Below, piece after piece: positions 34,900 to 46,611 of a stretch of 64,000 nucleotides of DNA. The DNA is from Rhodocollybia butyracea. Lineage: Eukaryota; Basidiomycota; Agaricomycetes; Agaricales; Omphalotaceae. The position numbers were made by a program, and so were the translations under genes. The stretch is from NCBI GenBank assembly GCA_015501585.1, contig JADNRY010000149.1, positions 62,001-126,000 on the forward strand. The letters are read 5' to 3'. Under the pieces are notes generated by a model. The model saw only the letters and a list, made by a program, of their open reading frames with translations. It made no database searches and was not told the DNA's origin. How positions within the stretch are numbered: the stretch's first letter is position 1; the number at the start of each line of letters is the position of its first letter.

Positions 34900-35570
34900 A
34901 AGCTACTCCTACATGGCTGCCGTTTTATAAGTTTTGAACTCGAATTTGTCTCCCAACAGTTAGTTGAGCGTCATTTTCCTGGACAATACATACTTTGAGG
35001 CCCAGTGCGATTACGGAAAAGAAGACAACGACGTCAGTCATAACAATCCGTTCCATAGGTCGCAGTTTCTCAACTCTGGCTGCGGTGTGTATAATGCACA
35101 CGACAGCATTGAAAAGGTGGTGAGACCCAGATGAACGGGATAGCTATGTTACAGACACCTTCACCAGTGGACTAGCGTTTGGAAAACCAGGGGAAATTGG
35201 AAGGACGGAGATAGAGGATAGAATAGGAACATTGGCAATCAGTTCGCCCACCCTTTGTCCCTTGTCAAGGGCTATGTACTGTTGGGGGTTACATTAAAAC
35301 TGATCTCGGGTCCTATAGTGTTTTCTTCGAGTACCTCGAGCACGCTGTATGAGGCTATTAGCTAGGCATTTTGGATAGCTCTGTACACAGAGGTAGCAGC
35401 AATAAAGAGATGACCAAAGTTTAGCTGAGATCTTTTCAACAAAAGTCCTGTGATAGAAATACAAAGTAACGTTAGAAATGGAAGACACTGGCCATGTTAG
35501 GACTGAGTACTGAGCTGAGTAGACTCCTGACCCCCTTGAAAAGTTTTACCGAGCTCATAGAGTTGAGGTC
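34900..35570 (-). promoter_or_regulatory. Shared IBP upstream region, copy C
   Basis: TATAAAA at 34929-34923 and TGACGTCG at 35036-35029. The conserved GCTGTCGTGTGCATTATACAC block is at about 35088-35110. The outer part, 35370-35570, is still alignable with the regions upstream of A and B but more diverged. Confidence 0.65.
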
Positions 35571-35979
35571 AACAGGCCTACCCGGCGGCCTACATCTTCT
35601 CAAAATAGAAAATTCATATACGCACCATCATCTGTAAATTCGTGACTACGTCATGACAGGTCATGACGAGACAACTCTGATTCCATACGACTCGCGAAAA
35701 GACATCAGAACCGCAACTGGCCATCTGCTTGTGTTCAAAGTTAGCAGGTAACCTGGCTCCAGGCTAAGTCATCAGCCACGTGATGTTGTGCTCTCGTATG
35801 TGAATATCTCTACACGAGTATTATTTACTCTCACGACATTAAATATTCGTCCACCATCTCTTTCCTCTACGTATTTCCTTATATCCAATACATCTGCATG
35901 AATCCGGGTCAGGGATTTGGAATGGATTGAGATCGAGAGAACGGTGTATAAAATTGGTTGATGCTAGCCCGGAAGGCCT

Positions 35980-36125
35980 ATATTGTGTTTTGTACTCAAG
36001 ATTACAAACCCAAATTCATCCCAACGAAGAATTCTGCGTCTTCCCCTGAAGACCTCATCATTCCGATTCGGGATGTGCGCTTCACTTTACTCATCGAGCA
36101 GCTTTTCGTGACCGTCTGATTCCGC
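35980..36125 (+). pseudogene. Relic of the zinc-knuckle gene family, fragment 1
   Basis: Translating around 36010-36115 gives PKFIPTKNSASSPEDLIIP then IRDVRFTLLIEQLF. This matches FLPAKNIVPFPEDLIIP…IRDMRLTLLIDRLFRD in the 3.6-4.5 kb gene, including the DNA string 'cctgaagacctcatcattcc'. After QLF the frame breaks: one extra C would give FRDRLIPLSF. No zinc knuckles follow. This is a truncated, decayed copy. Confidence 0.65.
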
Positions 36126-36579
36126 TCAGTTTCCAGTTTATTTCCCTCTGGATACGCTTCCATATTATGAAGTGAGTGTTTCGGAAATACTTTTTGCCTT
36201 CAACGGCGAACGCATAGCTTGTTGGATTTCCCGGTGAGTATGTATCTGTCGACTCTCTGTTTCTATTGTGGTCGTAGAGGGCCGTCGTTATATTCTCAGC
36301 TCTTTGAAGAGTCAAAAGCTGAAACCAACAGGTAAATGGAATAACGTCGAACGCACAAGAATGATATCCATCGGCTGTTTGAGGACTTGACTCAACCGGA
36401 TCTCTATTTCTCTTCATGAACATGCATGTACATAGCATCTTGTTGTATTAGTGAGTGTAGTTTCTTTCCGTGTTGTGCAACTACAGGTCAATACTCGCAA
36501 GGAGAAAGACGAAGAGAAAAGTGAATACTAGGTTTCCCGTATGAGAAGAACATCAACCGTTATCATACAAAACTTTCCA
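36126..36579. other. Non-coding sequence between gene relics
   Basis: Lies between the two zinc-knuckle-family relics. The wider stretch between the IBP C promoter and GH76 (35571-37288) holds only these relics and short frames with no family motif. Confidence 0.35.
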
Positions 36580-36905
36580 CTCAAGTCCATGCTGTTCAAG
36601 TGTCGAGTCCGGGACGGGATGTCACCTTTCACGCCTCACCTCATCGCCTCTATGATCACATTCGTGGGGAACATTGTTCATGCTGGCGCGCGACGTGCGC
36701 ATCACTTTACTCATCGACCATCTACCATCTGTTCCACGGGCAGTTTCTTCTTCGTCGCCAAGCCGGTCGTACCTGTCGCAAAATTACCTTCTACATACTT
36801 ATAAGCTTTGGGGTTGGACTACTCGAGGAGGAAGGCAGAACCTGGGGATCGGCCGAACTGAGATTCAAAAATTCTTCGACGGTAAGTCTACCTCAGCCTG
36901 AAATA
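36580..36905 (+). pseudogene. Relic of the zinc-knuckle gene family, fragment 2
   Basis: 36688-36725 encodes RDVRITLLIDHL, the same core as RDMRLTLLIDRLF in the 3.6 kb gene and RDVRFTLLIEQLF in fragment 1. The surrounding frame is open to 36901 but otherwise not alignable by eye. It is probably another decayed copy. The shared core is only about 12 residues, so confidence is limited. Confidence 0.45.
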
Positions 36906-37288
36906 ATGTCGAAGAGAGAGATTCTCTTTTTCAGAAAACAACCTCCCTCCCCTCCGTCGTCAATACAAAACTGTCTTGCACCAATGTGACGTACTATTCA
37001 ACTCAACGCCCGATGTTACCGCCCAGCGGTCTATTATATCCGCAGTACCGCCACATTTTTGGATGCCAAGTTAATCCCTGGATTCCTGTGGGTCTGGCTT
37101 TGTGAAACATACAATGATGCATACGGCAGCATACTTCCTCCTTCGGGATCCAAAAAACTTCTGTCTTGATTTTAATCAGTGTTGCCGCCATCATCAGCAG
37201 GAAGGAAGAACGAAACCGACGCCGGCGTTTCAGATGATTAACTTGTAATTAAGTAGCCCCTCGAAGCCTGCCAGTTAAAAACTCCAGC

Positions 37289-39260
37289 ATGTGGAAGGCT
37301 TCAATCATGGCTCTTATTCCTCTCTTTCTTCTTCTTCTACCGAGTTTGGCGTTCTCCCAGGATTTGGGAGTTCCTTTGAGTTGGAGGGTGCGTTTAATTA
37401 TTCATATGCTTCAATTTCCACAAACTCAATGACGTCGCGTTCCAGGACTTCAGTAATTCTCGCCTGCGTGCCGAACGTATTTCGATTGCGAAAGACGCAA
37501 TCAACAGTATTCTCCCTCAACTTGACACCTCGAACGCGCAATTCCATGGTGAGCACTGGGCTAAAATCGCTTCATGACCAAAACGACTTATGTAGACCAT
37601 TAGGGATTGGCTATTGGCAAGCCGGGAATGTGTTCTCCGCGATGGCCAACTTTGATCACCTTGCTGGGACGAAAACATATCAAACCCAAGTCACCAATGG
37701 TTTGAAAACTGCCTTCAAGCTTTATCCAATTTCGATCAGTTTGGGTACGTATACAGATTGTTGTTCTTGTATGGATCTTATATCTCACGCGCGGTCCTCT
37801 CCTTCCAGCGTAAGCTTCATTTCTGAATCCTCTAAGATTTTTGGTATCTAAATACCCTTTTCGTGACAGTACAACGATGATGCCATGTGCGTTCACGTTT
37901 CCCAATGTATAATCTCCTATCATCTAATAGCAATACAGGTGGTGGGCAACTGCAGCTTACTACGGTTACAGGGCGTACAAGGTAAGATCAGCTTCCTATT
38001 CAATACAATTTCATTCATCTCAATCATCTGAATAGGACGAAAGCTTACTGTCAATGGCCGTTACAACTTGGGAACATGTCTCGCAGTAGTGGGTACAATG
38101 TTTCCGTCCACCATCTCAGCTCACCAATCTATCAAAGTGTCATATCTACCGCGGATGCAAGCTCAGGCAAACAACCCAAGAAAAGCTTCGCGATAGCTAA
38201 AACATGCGATGGAGGTTTGTTGAGAACACTTAGCACGTCGGTTGCTTGATGATGACTTTGAATGTTTTAGAGTCTATGGCGGGAGGCGTGTTCTGGGTTC
38301 GTTCTATTTTCCCTCTGAGGCTGTCAGGAGCTAAATTCCGGGCAGCGCCCAGTCTCTACTGACTCAAGCATCAACTCTATCACAACTGGGTGAGCTATGC
38401 AAATGCTTACATTCATGACTATCACTGATAATGAAAACACAGACTCTATACAACGTACGTTCTTCATATACCGGACAGACTAAACCTATGTCGTTTGACA
38501 CTCCATGAAAAGGCTCTCTGCATTCCTAGCCGAAACCACAAAGGACGCGAAATACACCAACGCCGCAATCCTGAGCGCGCAGTGGATTCAAAAGCTTCAA
38601 ATCAATGCGAAGGGTATAGTTCTTGACGGCGTTGATGGCTCAAAATGCACAAGGTCCCCGGCTTCCTGGCTTTTCACGTACAACAGTGGCAAGTACATCG
38701 AAGGACTGAGCGTCTTGAAGGATGTTACTGGGGATATCATTTGGAAGGCATTGTGAGTGATCATGTCAAGTATGGGGCTCTTGGATACTGACTACTTTGA
38801 TTTTGAAAGAATGACGAATATCACTGCTGCAGCTGTTAAATCTTCTGCATGGGAAGGCTCTAATGGTATAATTACCGAGGGTGCAAGTCCAAAGTCCAAC
38901 AATGATGGCGTTGGTTTCAAAGGCAGGTCCTTCCTAATCAAATTGTTTCTCGGAGTCTAACACTGTATGTATAGCTATATTCATCCGCGGTCTGGACGAA
39001 GTCAGTGCTCGCAGTGGTGATAATAGTGCCCTTCAGATTCTCATACATTCCTATAACGATGTTCAGGTACAGCAGTGTCTTTATCTATTACAGAGCTCAA
39101 ACATTAATTCTACTCTCAGTATAATGCCCTTCTACAACTTGCAGCTAACGGGACATCATACTCGTCGGATTGGAAAGGACCTCCCCAAGCTTTTACTACC
39201 TGGGGTCAGCTCGCTGCTCTTGATGTGATGGTCACTGCCATCAACACCAACTCTCCTTAA
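37289..39260 (+). CDS. Secreted glycoside hydrolase family 76 protein (alpha-1,6-mannanase type)
   Basis: The signal peptide is MWKASIMALIPLFLLLLPSLAFS. I resolve about 14 exons; the clear ones are 37289-37387, 37446-37548, 37604-~37744, 37870-37886, 37939-37981, 38036-38088, 38138-38214, 38271-38296, 38346-38389, 38443-38454, 38513-38752, 38810-38922, 38975-39066 and 39120-39260. Landmarks: GIGYWQAGNVFSAMANFDHL, YNDDAMWWATAAYYGYRAY (the Asp-Asp pair is the GH76 catalytic motif), CDGESMAGGVFWR, GDIIWKAL, GVGFKAIFIRGLDE and SDWKGPPQAFTTWGQLAALD. The join before YNDDAM is not in phase as I read it, so an exon end or a tiny exon is missed. The intron after FK appears to be GC-AG (donor GCAGGT at 38923). 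It would act on fungal mannan or similar glycans. Confidence 0.83.
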
Positions 39261-39627
39261 ATCTAGCTGGATGCATGCACACCCACACGTTCATTTTTAC
39301 ATTCACTCGTTTGTCTATTTATTAACTTGTTATTACTATATGTCGGCCTCATGCTTTAATCCACTACAATCTCCACAAGCTCGGTCTCATTTTGATCCTA
39401 CTCTTGAGCAAGTGCCGCAAGCATTCTTGCCCTCAAGCACAACACTCAATTATGACGTATTCACAACCCAAAAAGGAAAATGGATTGCCAAAAATGGTAA
39501 GCGCTTATTTATTTCGGTTAATTTCTTGTGGGCATGACTTCGGTACTAAGGTTTATACATACGTCTGAATTTTGCGATACAATCATAGAAGTAGCCCTAG
39601 ATATACGAACACTGTTCAAAGATCCTT
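39261..39627. other. Convergent 3' region between GH76 and sedolisin genes
   Basis: Short open frames only; one at 39271-39537 continues into a possible donor (39498) but has no family motif. It most likely holds the two 3' UTRs. Confidence 0.4.
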
Positions 39628-42520
39628 TCATGGGAGAGAAAGGAAAAGTGGGATCAGTTTGGAAACATTGGGTGTCCCGACACCTACACCATGATATGAG
39701 TCGTCGTCGATCTCTGAAATAAAATCGCCTATAACGTACCTGTTACAGGATCCCATCCCTCCGTACTTTCAGGGGGAAAAAAAACAGGTAAGTAACGATG
39801 ACGTTTTTACGCAACATGCACTTACGCTGTAAATCCTGGTGTGTCTGCGACAAACGGTGCTTAGAAACGACGAGGAAAAGCGCATGGTGAGAGCACGTAC
39901 TGCATCCTTGATTTCCACCCATGGTAATATCATTGAAGGCCTCTCTAAATAGGTCAGAGTAGATCTGGAGTAGAGAAAGTTAAGCATGAGTGTAGAGACT
40001 GCCTGAGAAACGACCCCTTACCACAGGGTTTATAAATCCAACAGGTCTTTTTCCATCGGCCAGTCGCGCGTCATTGATCATTGTGATGAATGATCCTGCG
40101 ACCGGTGAAGAGCAAGATGTTCCGAATACGAGTTCGAATTCTCCATCGATACCTATGCATACGCGATGAGATGTATGTTCTTTCTGAAGGCGATTGAAAC
40201 TTACCAATGACATAGTTGGCACTGCAGAAAAAGCACTCATGAATTACGGACATGTTCATAATGACAGAACAAAACACACCCGTTTGCCGATAAATCGGGG
40301 AAGCCACGAGACTGGAGAAAGATGGTGGTCAGCTACTATCGTATTGTGCAATGAAGACGTACTCCGCTAGTGTTGAATTGAGCAGATGTAAATGGTGGAG
40401 GATGGTTTTTCAAGAACGAGGTCACAGCCGATTTCTGGTACTCTGGTATCCTGGGAAAAGAATTTAATATTGACTGAATGCTTGTTGTGGCATTGGAACT
40501 GACGGGAAGATATTCGAAAAGCCTCCACCTTGAAGATAAGATTAACGTTTTTCAATAACATATCCGATGGCCATACCTGAGAATATAACTTGTTCGCATG
40601 CTCCTTCAGGTTCAAAAACAGTAGAGCCAGGATTAACTTGCGTAGCTCCTGCCGCAGTTACGAATGGACATGTAGCCTGACATCAAAATAGACAGTCAGT
40701 TTCAATCGGGACTGGAACGAATACCGCCAAACTCACTGGGAAACTTGGGTTGAACATCGTGCCATTGGGGTCAGGTAGACCTAGCAAGATTTCAGTGGAA
40801 TCTACACAAGATGGCATCGAAAATCATACCAGTCGAGTTCAGGCATACCCCACCATTCCCAGCTACTCCATCGTCCCCACTGCTGTACAGGATAGTTGTG
40901 CCCAAGAGTCCTAGTTTACCGTATTCGTTACATTGACGCCTCGCATAGAAGGGCGTTGCCGTAGATTCATCTTGGCTGTATGAGGTCGAGACAACAAAAG
41001 GTGGAGCAATAATTCCACAAGATTCCGGTCCTGAATATACGGTTATCATTATTATCAGCGAGAAAGTACGAAATATACCTTTGAATCCTCCCGGAAGAGG
41101 GTCGGGATATATACCATCCTACCGCTTATTTTAAGTGGATGGAGTATGGAGGAACGATGACGAACAGACCTGCGAAGCAATGTCACCGCCCTCAAAAGTA
41201 CAAAAGGAAGCATCGACAGCATCAAGCCAATTATCGAACCCAGCACCTAGGATGACATGAGCAACCATACAAATCTCGGAACAAATCTTCAAAATGACCT
41301 TCAACGAGATCCCCAGTCTGCAGCAAGGTAATCTTCTGCGGGTTGACTAAACCCATACCGTATTCAAGGTCGAGATCACTTTCGCCATTGAAATCAAAGC
41401 TTTGATTTGTGGTCTGAACAACAGCTGCACGTACAAATATATGATCAGTACATCTCAGTTGAACAGCATAAGAACTGACCTCCATCGATAAGCACAATCT
41501 CGGGTCGAGCTCCCACAAGGCTTGGAGAAAAGTTTCTAGAATGTATCGGTGAATGCGAGAACGACGTAATCGAGGGATGACTTACGAGAAAAATAGATCC
41601 AGATCGCCAGCCAAGAATGCCTGCGGGGTGAATTCGACTATGTAATCTAGCGTTACCGGCAGAATTTCCTTCGAAAAAAAAGAGCGCATACCAATACCGT
41701 AAGTGTTATGCTTTGATTTAGGCGTAAAGTCTGGAACCGAGTATAACGCTCTCAAGCAATCTAGAGTAATCATCTCGTCACAGTTAGCCAAAGCAGGAGG
41801 AACCGGCTTTGCGTTGGGCGACTGTTTGGGGCCGGTACTGGAAGAAGGTGCCCCAAGACCGCCAGCTCTCTTGAATTTGGTGACTGACTTGGGAGAAGGT
41901 CGATGGTTAAAGTGAACAGTGGGCTTGATAAGGTCAATGTGCTCTCGAATGTCGCTGGGGACCGAGTATGTTTGGCAGCCTGCCGAAAAGTGTCTCAATG
42001 CTTATGATACTTACATCATTAGCATACAAGGGTAAAACTCACCGAATTGTTCTTCACCAGTTTCCATATGTGTGTAAACATGGTACTCGGCGTCCAAGAG
42101 CTCCTCAATTTGCGCTACAGTGGCATCCACTTGAATCCATCCCTTGTTCGCAGACATCTTGATGTTATCACGAGAAAAGCCAGAGTTCTCGAGCCACCCA
42201 ACAACATTGCGGATACTTTCTTCCGAAGGGGCGAATGTGTCCACTACCTGTTCTGGAGTCCAGTGTTTCCCATATTCTGGCGATTCAGGATGGGACACCG
42301 CCATAAGCATATCCTCGAGATTGTGAATGTTCCGCTGTGCGAGGCCTATTCGTAAGGGGAGACGTTTATGCCCTTCAAGTCGACGAGAGACGACCCAATC
42401 GAGAGGCTCTGCAGCACGTTTCTCGTGAACAACATGGTGCGAGTGGATTGTATAAGATGGCGCTGCGACCGAAAATCCGACGCTTAGTCCTAGGACTACG
42501 AAGGCCAAAGGAAATCGCAT
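39628..42520 (-). CDS. Secreted sedolisin (S53 serine-carboxyl peptidase, tripeptidyl-peptidase type)
   Basis: About 19 exons, all joins in frame, from ATG 42520 to TGA 39628. The signal peptide is MRFPLAFVVLGLSVGFSVAA. The activation (pro-kumamolisin) domain follows: LRIGLAQRNIHNLEDMLMAV, SHPESPEYGKHWTPEQVVDTFAPS. The catalytic domain has NGESDLDLEYG with the Glu/Asp pair, the oxyanion Asp in YSSGDDGVAG, and the Ser in FGTSCSSPVAGSF. After that come IYSDLFREAFNDITMGGNQGC and TEGWDPVTG, the calcium-site region, and the final GTPNVSKL. S53 enzymes work at acid pH and release tripeptides or cut internally. Several exons are very short (for example those coding ANYVI and TPGFTA). Intact. Transcribed toward the convergent GH76 gene. 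Confidence 0.9.
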
Positions 42521-43120
42521 GTTGGTAATTCCCTGTAAAGAGAAACCTTGTGTTTGGTTGGTACTCGCATCATTAAATACAGCGCATACTCGCATTCACC
42601 CCATTCGATAAGAATCTTGTGATTCTAGTAAGGGGCTGTATAGAAGGTAACGATAAGCCATGGGTATTTCGTGAGCAGTAGAAACAAAAATCGTGAGTGA
42701 TGAATATCAGAAAACGTCGAGTCTTCAACAAACAACTTGAACGTCTCAGCGTATGCTACTACATATCAGTACAACGTATCTTGCGGTTCCCGTTTAAATT
42801 ATCACACGATTGGGCATTCGTGAGGAAAGAATCAAACCTACCATGCTGGTCTACGGAGATATCGATGGGAATTTGTTTATGGCACACGCGCCAAACCGCC
42901 CTAGAAGTTTAGCATCGAGGCTATGCTGGAATTGTCGCGAATAGTGGCGAAGCCAGCACGAGTTCCGGCGAATAAATAATGCATAGTGAAAGAAATTAAG
43001 AGACCGGATAAATAAGCGCACACACTATTATATGATGCTAATTCCACTGCAACGCCGGATAAGGCCTCTGTTCGCCCTCTTTTAAAAACGCCAGAGCCTC
43101 TAGCATATTTTTCGTCAAGA
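42521..43120. promoter_or_regulatory. Divergent intergenic region, sedolisin and methyltransferase
   Basis: 600 bp between divergent starts. No gene seen. Presumably it contains both promoters. Confidence 0.35.
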
Positions 43121-44085
43121 ATGGCTGAAAACTCCCCACCAAGCTCCCCACACGACTCAGAGGAACAGCCATTTGTATCCCACTATATCTTGCCTTCTAC
43201 AGAGGATGAACAAGAAAGGTGTGCGTTTATACTTATAGTGGAACCGCCAGACTAATATTCTGGTAGACTCGATTTCCAGAGTTCATATTTGACGAAAGTT
43301 GCGTGTGAGGGACAGCTCATTATCGCTCCAACCACACTTGATTCCGGAGACGAAGTCCTCGAGAGTGCAACGGGAACTGGTCTGAATTAGTTATCTTGAA
43401 CGTTTGAACTGGAACTGATTTGCCAGAAGGTATTTGGTTACTCGATCTTGCTCGCAACGTTCACCCGAACGTCTCCCTCACCGGCATCGATATTAACCAA
43501 CGTCTCCTCCCCACTGAGCATCCCAGAAATGTAAGCTTTGCGGTACACACTGTCACAAATCTCCCAGAAACGTGGACTAGTAGATTTAAACTAGTAAATC
43601 AGCGACTAGTCAACGGTGCACTTACATCTGAACAATGGGGAATGGCGTTGGGCGAATTATATCGCGTTTTGAAACCGGGAGGGTGGATTTAACTTTTGGA
43701 GACTGCTCCTGAGACTACAGCCTACAGTGGTCCAAACATGAAGCGCTTTGTGGATGCATTGGTCGCAGTGTATGCCAGCAGGGGACTTGTGATGGATTCA
43801 CATAAGACCATTGATCAGCATCTGGTACAAACGGGTTTTGTCAATGTACAAAAGCGGACTGTTGCTCTTCCGAGGCTGGATGCACAGAATATGGATGTAG
43901 AACACGAGGGTCTTAAGAGGATTATTATGGTCGCGGCGGTACAGCTGAAACAAAGCTTGTTTGCGACTGGGATGTCGGAAGATGAATTCGATGGTGTGTT
44001 GAAAGGAATGGACAAGGAGTGGGATACTCCATCGAGATGCCTATGGCGTTGGACCGTAGCTTACGCCCAGAAGCCATTTATTTGA
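43121..44085 (+). pseudogene. SAM-dependent methyltransferase gene with in-frame stop
   Basis: Exons 43121-43218, 43267-43379 and 43430-44085. Splicing gives EDEQERLDFQSSYLTKV, then ESATGTGIWLLDLARNVHPN, the class I SAM-binding motif, and VSLTGIDINQRLLP with the acidic residue that binds the ribose. The motif GELYRVLKPGGWI is followed directly by TAA (43690-43692), then by LLETAPET in the same frame. Relatives normally have Q or a similar residue there, so one C-to-T change would turn CAA into TAA. The remaining 130 codons are clean to the stop at 44085 (WRWTVAYAQKPFI). Either a recent pseudogene, a strain variant or a base error. Substrate unknown. Confidence 0.75.
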
Positions 44086-46180
44086 TTGCACGAATGAATT
44101 GTACGAATCATCATATCTATCATCAAACAACCATTCGTTTAAATCCAAAAGAGAGCTATGTCGTCCAGATGACTTGCTGTATGTCCGTGTGTTGTTTGTA
44201 CAGAGACGATAAAGAAACCCGTTGCCTCAGTCCCAGCACCAGCCAGCCTGTAAGGTACTTGAATGAAACCAAGAACAAACACGTCTGTATCATAGCCTCC
44301 ACTTCTCCACTGGTTTGATGTTCCAATGGCATGTCATAAAACCTTTGATGTCTTCAGAAAGGCCGTGTGGAGGAAGAAAGAAAATGAGAGACAAAAAAAG
44401 GCGATGGTTGTAGTGATTCCTGGTTCGAGAAGACAACTTGAATATTTGAATTTGCGCAGCGTATTTATGGCACGGCGTTCGCTTGACTTTGTGAGAGATA
44501 TTCTAACAAGCATTCTGCAGGGTATGATTTTCTGTGTCGGTTTCTGTACACGGCCAGACTCTCAGATGCGCTTGGTTTATCTGCCGGCCGCAGTGCCACA
44601 CATCAATCTTATTTTTGACCTATTCTTCAAAAATTTTAACCCAAATTTCAAACGGCGTAGATAGCACTAGAACGCAAATTTTATTAGTTTTACACTTCAG
44701 CGACCACTTGGCTGCACCTGGGACGAACCCTCCACGCTCATCTGTCGTCCTTCCAGATTCCAGAAACAAACGACCACGAGACCGCTTGCACGTGTTGGTT
44801 CATCACTGTCGATTTCTTCCTGAGTCTTTCTTCCTTCCTCTCTCCATTCTTCCAAATTTTCATGCTTCCTTAAGCTTCACCTTTCGAGTCATGCAAGAGT
44901 TCAAGCCAGCAAGTAGTTCTCAAGCATGCAAGCTCAAGAATCAAGATACAAATATGTAATACCAACGTCCTTCAACTTCAAGTCATGAAAGCTTCAAGAA
45001 ATTATTCAACACACGAGAACGACTACAAATAGTAATATCCAAACCCTTCAAGACACTCAAGTATCTCAATATCTCAAGACTTCCCCTCCAATCTTTGAGG
45101 TGAGGGAGGTTTTTTCGCTAATTTTTCATCCTGTGGATCGAAGCAAGGTTTTCTTCTTTGTATCATTAGTATGAATATGCGCACAACGTTTGTGCAGTAC
45201 GACTACAGATAGCATAGCTAGTAATGTGTCGATACAATATATATTATTTTGGCTGCAAACTATCGGGGCACTCGGAATAAGAACCGGAGACAAGCGGAAT
45301 AGGATTTGGAAATAATCGGATACGCACATCACGTTGAAACAGAAATTGGTCCCAGAGACGATCCGTTTGCTTCCTGGGACTGATTTGATCCCAGTACTGT
45401 TGCTCACTTTGACCCTTAGCATCAAAACAATAAAGCCACACACCAGCGGCTCTGGGTTCAACTCAGTTTAATAGATTGGGCTAGCTGTGTAACAGTCTGT
45501 TTGATGGTCGGGACCAGGCGGGTTGATAAATTCACGGTGCATCCACGGGACCCGGCATGGGACCGCGCCGGTCAATTCTTCTTCAGACTTCAATACTTAT
45601 CTCACACTCAGCGTAATTTTCACTGGGCCTGAAGTATCATGAGAGACTTCATAGTGGAAGAAGGAACGCATGCCCCGGAGGAAGGAAGGAAGGAAGGAAG
45701 GAATAACCGGCGCGGTCCCACTGAGGAACAGAATCGGTGGCCCCGGCAAGTAAGGAGGGCCAGGTACATCTACTTGCCATTCCGATTGTGTGCATCCGCG
45801 GCACATATGGCGCGATGTGTGTTGCGCGGGCCCCGGCTGTTCCTCAACGGGACCGCGCCGGTTAATCCTTCCTTCCTTCCTTCCTTCCTACGTCAACAGC
45901 AGCCGCTCAAATTCCAAACCTGACATGATGCACTCAAAACAGAACACTTCCATTTTCAACGTTGCATACAGTAAGTTCGACCCCTTTGGAAAACGGACAA
46001 GAATCAGGTTTACGAAGTGTCAAGCATAAGCTGCCCTTTGCATCGTTCTTTGCCTCTCCATACAAACTCGTTCAAATCTCTAGTTGATACAGCTAGCTTC
46101 AATGCCTAGAGATATTTTATGTATATGGACCGGCATCAATCTAAATGTAAACCCCTAATAGTAGTGCCTCGACCAAGATT
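44086..46180. other. 2.1 kb repeat-rich non-coding stretch
   Basis: No gene recognised. At about 44,880-45,080 there is a run of spaced TCAAG/TTCAAG words. At 45.5-45.9 kb lies an inverted-repeat element described separately. Confidence 0.45.
45676..45892. repeat. Palindromic element with (GGAA)n arms
   Basis: Left arm about 45679-45731 reads (ggaa)n, then taaccggcgcggtcccactgaggaacag. Right arm about 45836-45890 is its reverse complement: ctgttcctcaacgggaccgcgccggttaat followed by (ccttcc)n. The arms are separated by about 100 bp flanked by inverted ccccgg words. A third, partial copy of the GC-rich arm (gggaccgcgccggtcaatt) lies at about 45559-45577. No coding capacity. It resembles a small non-autonomous foldback or MITE-like element. 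Confidence 0.7.
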
Positions 46181-46611
46181 AACTGCCAACATTCCTCTTC
46201 TGTCTTTTACTCTTCGATCTTCCACCGGTTTTCCAAACTCTAGTCCACTGGTGCAACTATCTGTATCGCAGCTATCCCTTCCATCTGGGTCTAACCGCCT
46301 CCTCAATGCTGTCGTGTGCATTATACACATCACAGCAAAAGTCGAAAAACTGCAACCGATGGAAAGGTTTGTTCTAACTGACGTCGTTTTCTTCTTTCAA
46401 CTATTGCCCTTGTCTCCCCTAGGCAGACTCTATACGTTTGCTCAAGGCAGGCAGTGAAAACTTGTATAGAGTGCCTCAAAGTATGAGGATATGACGCGCT
46501 CAACATACAGCACTCACAAGTTCAAAACTGTATAAAAACAGTAGCAATGTAGGAGTTGCTTCAGTATCCTCATTCTCAACTCGCAGCCAACGACCCAGCC
46601 AATTCTTCAGT
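46180..46611 (+). promoter_or_regulatory. Shared IBP upstream region, copy D
   Basis: Same elements as the other three in the opposite orientation: GCTGTCGTGTGCATTATACACATC at about 46308-46331, TGACGTCG at 46379-46386, and TATAAAA at 46531-46537, about 75 bp before the ATG. Confidence 0.7.

Noticed and set aside
42011..42595. Sedolisin start at 42595 (25 residues upstream)
   Set aside because: The extra N-terminus hides the signal peptide; the ATG at 42520 puts a standard signal sequence first.
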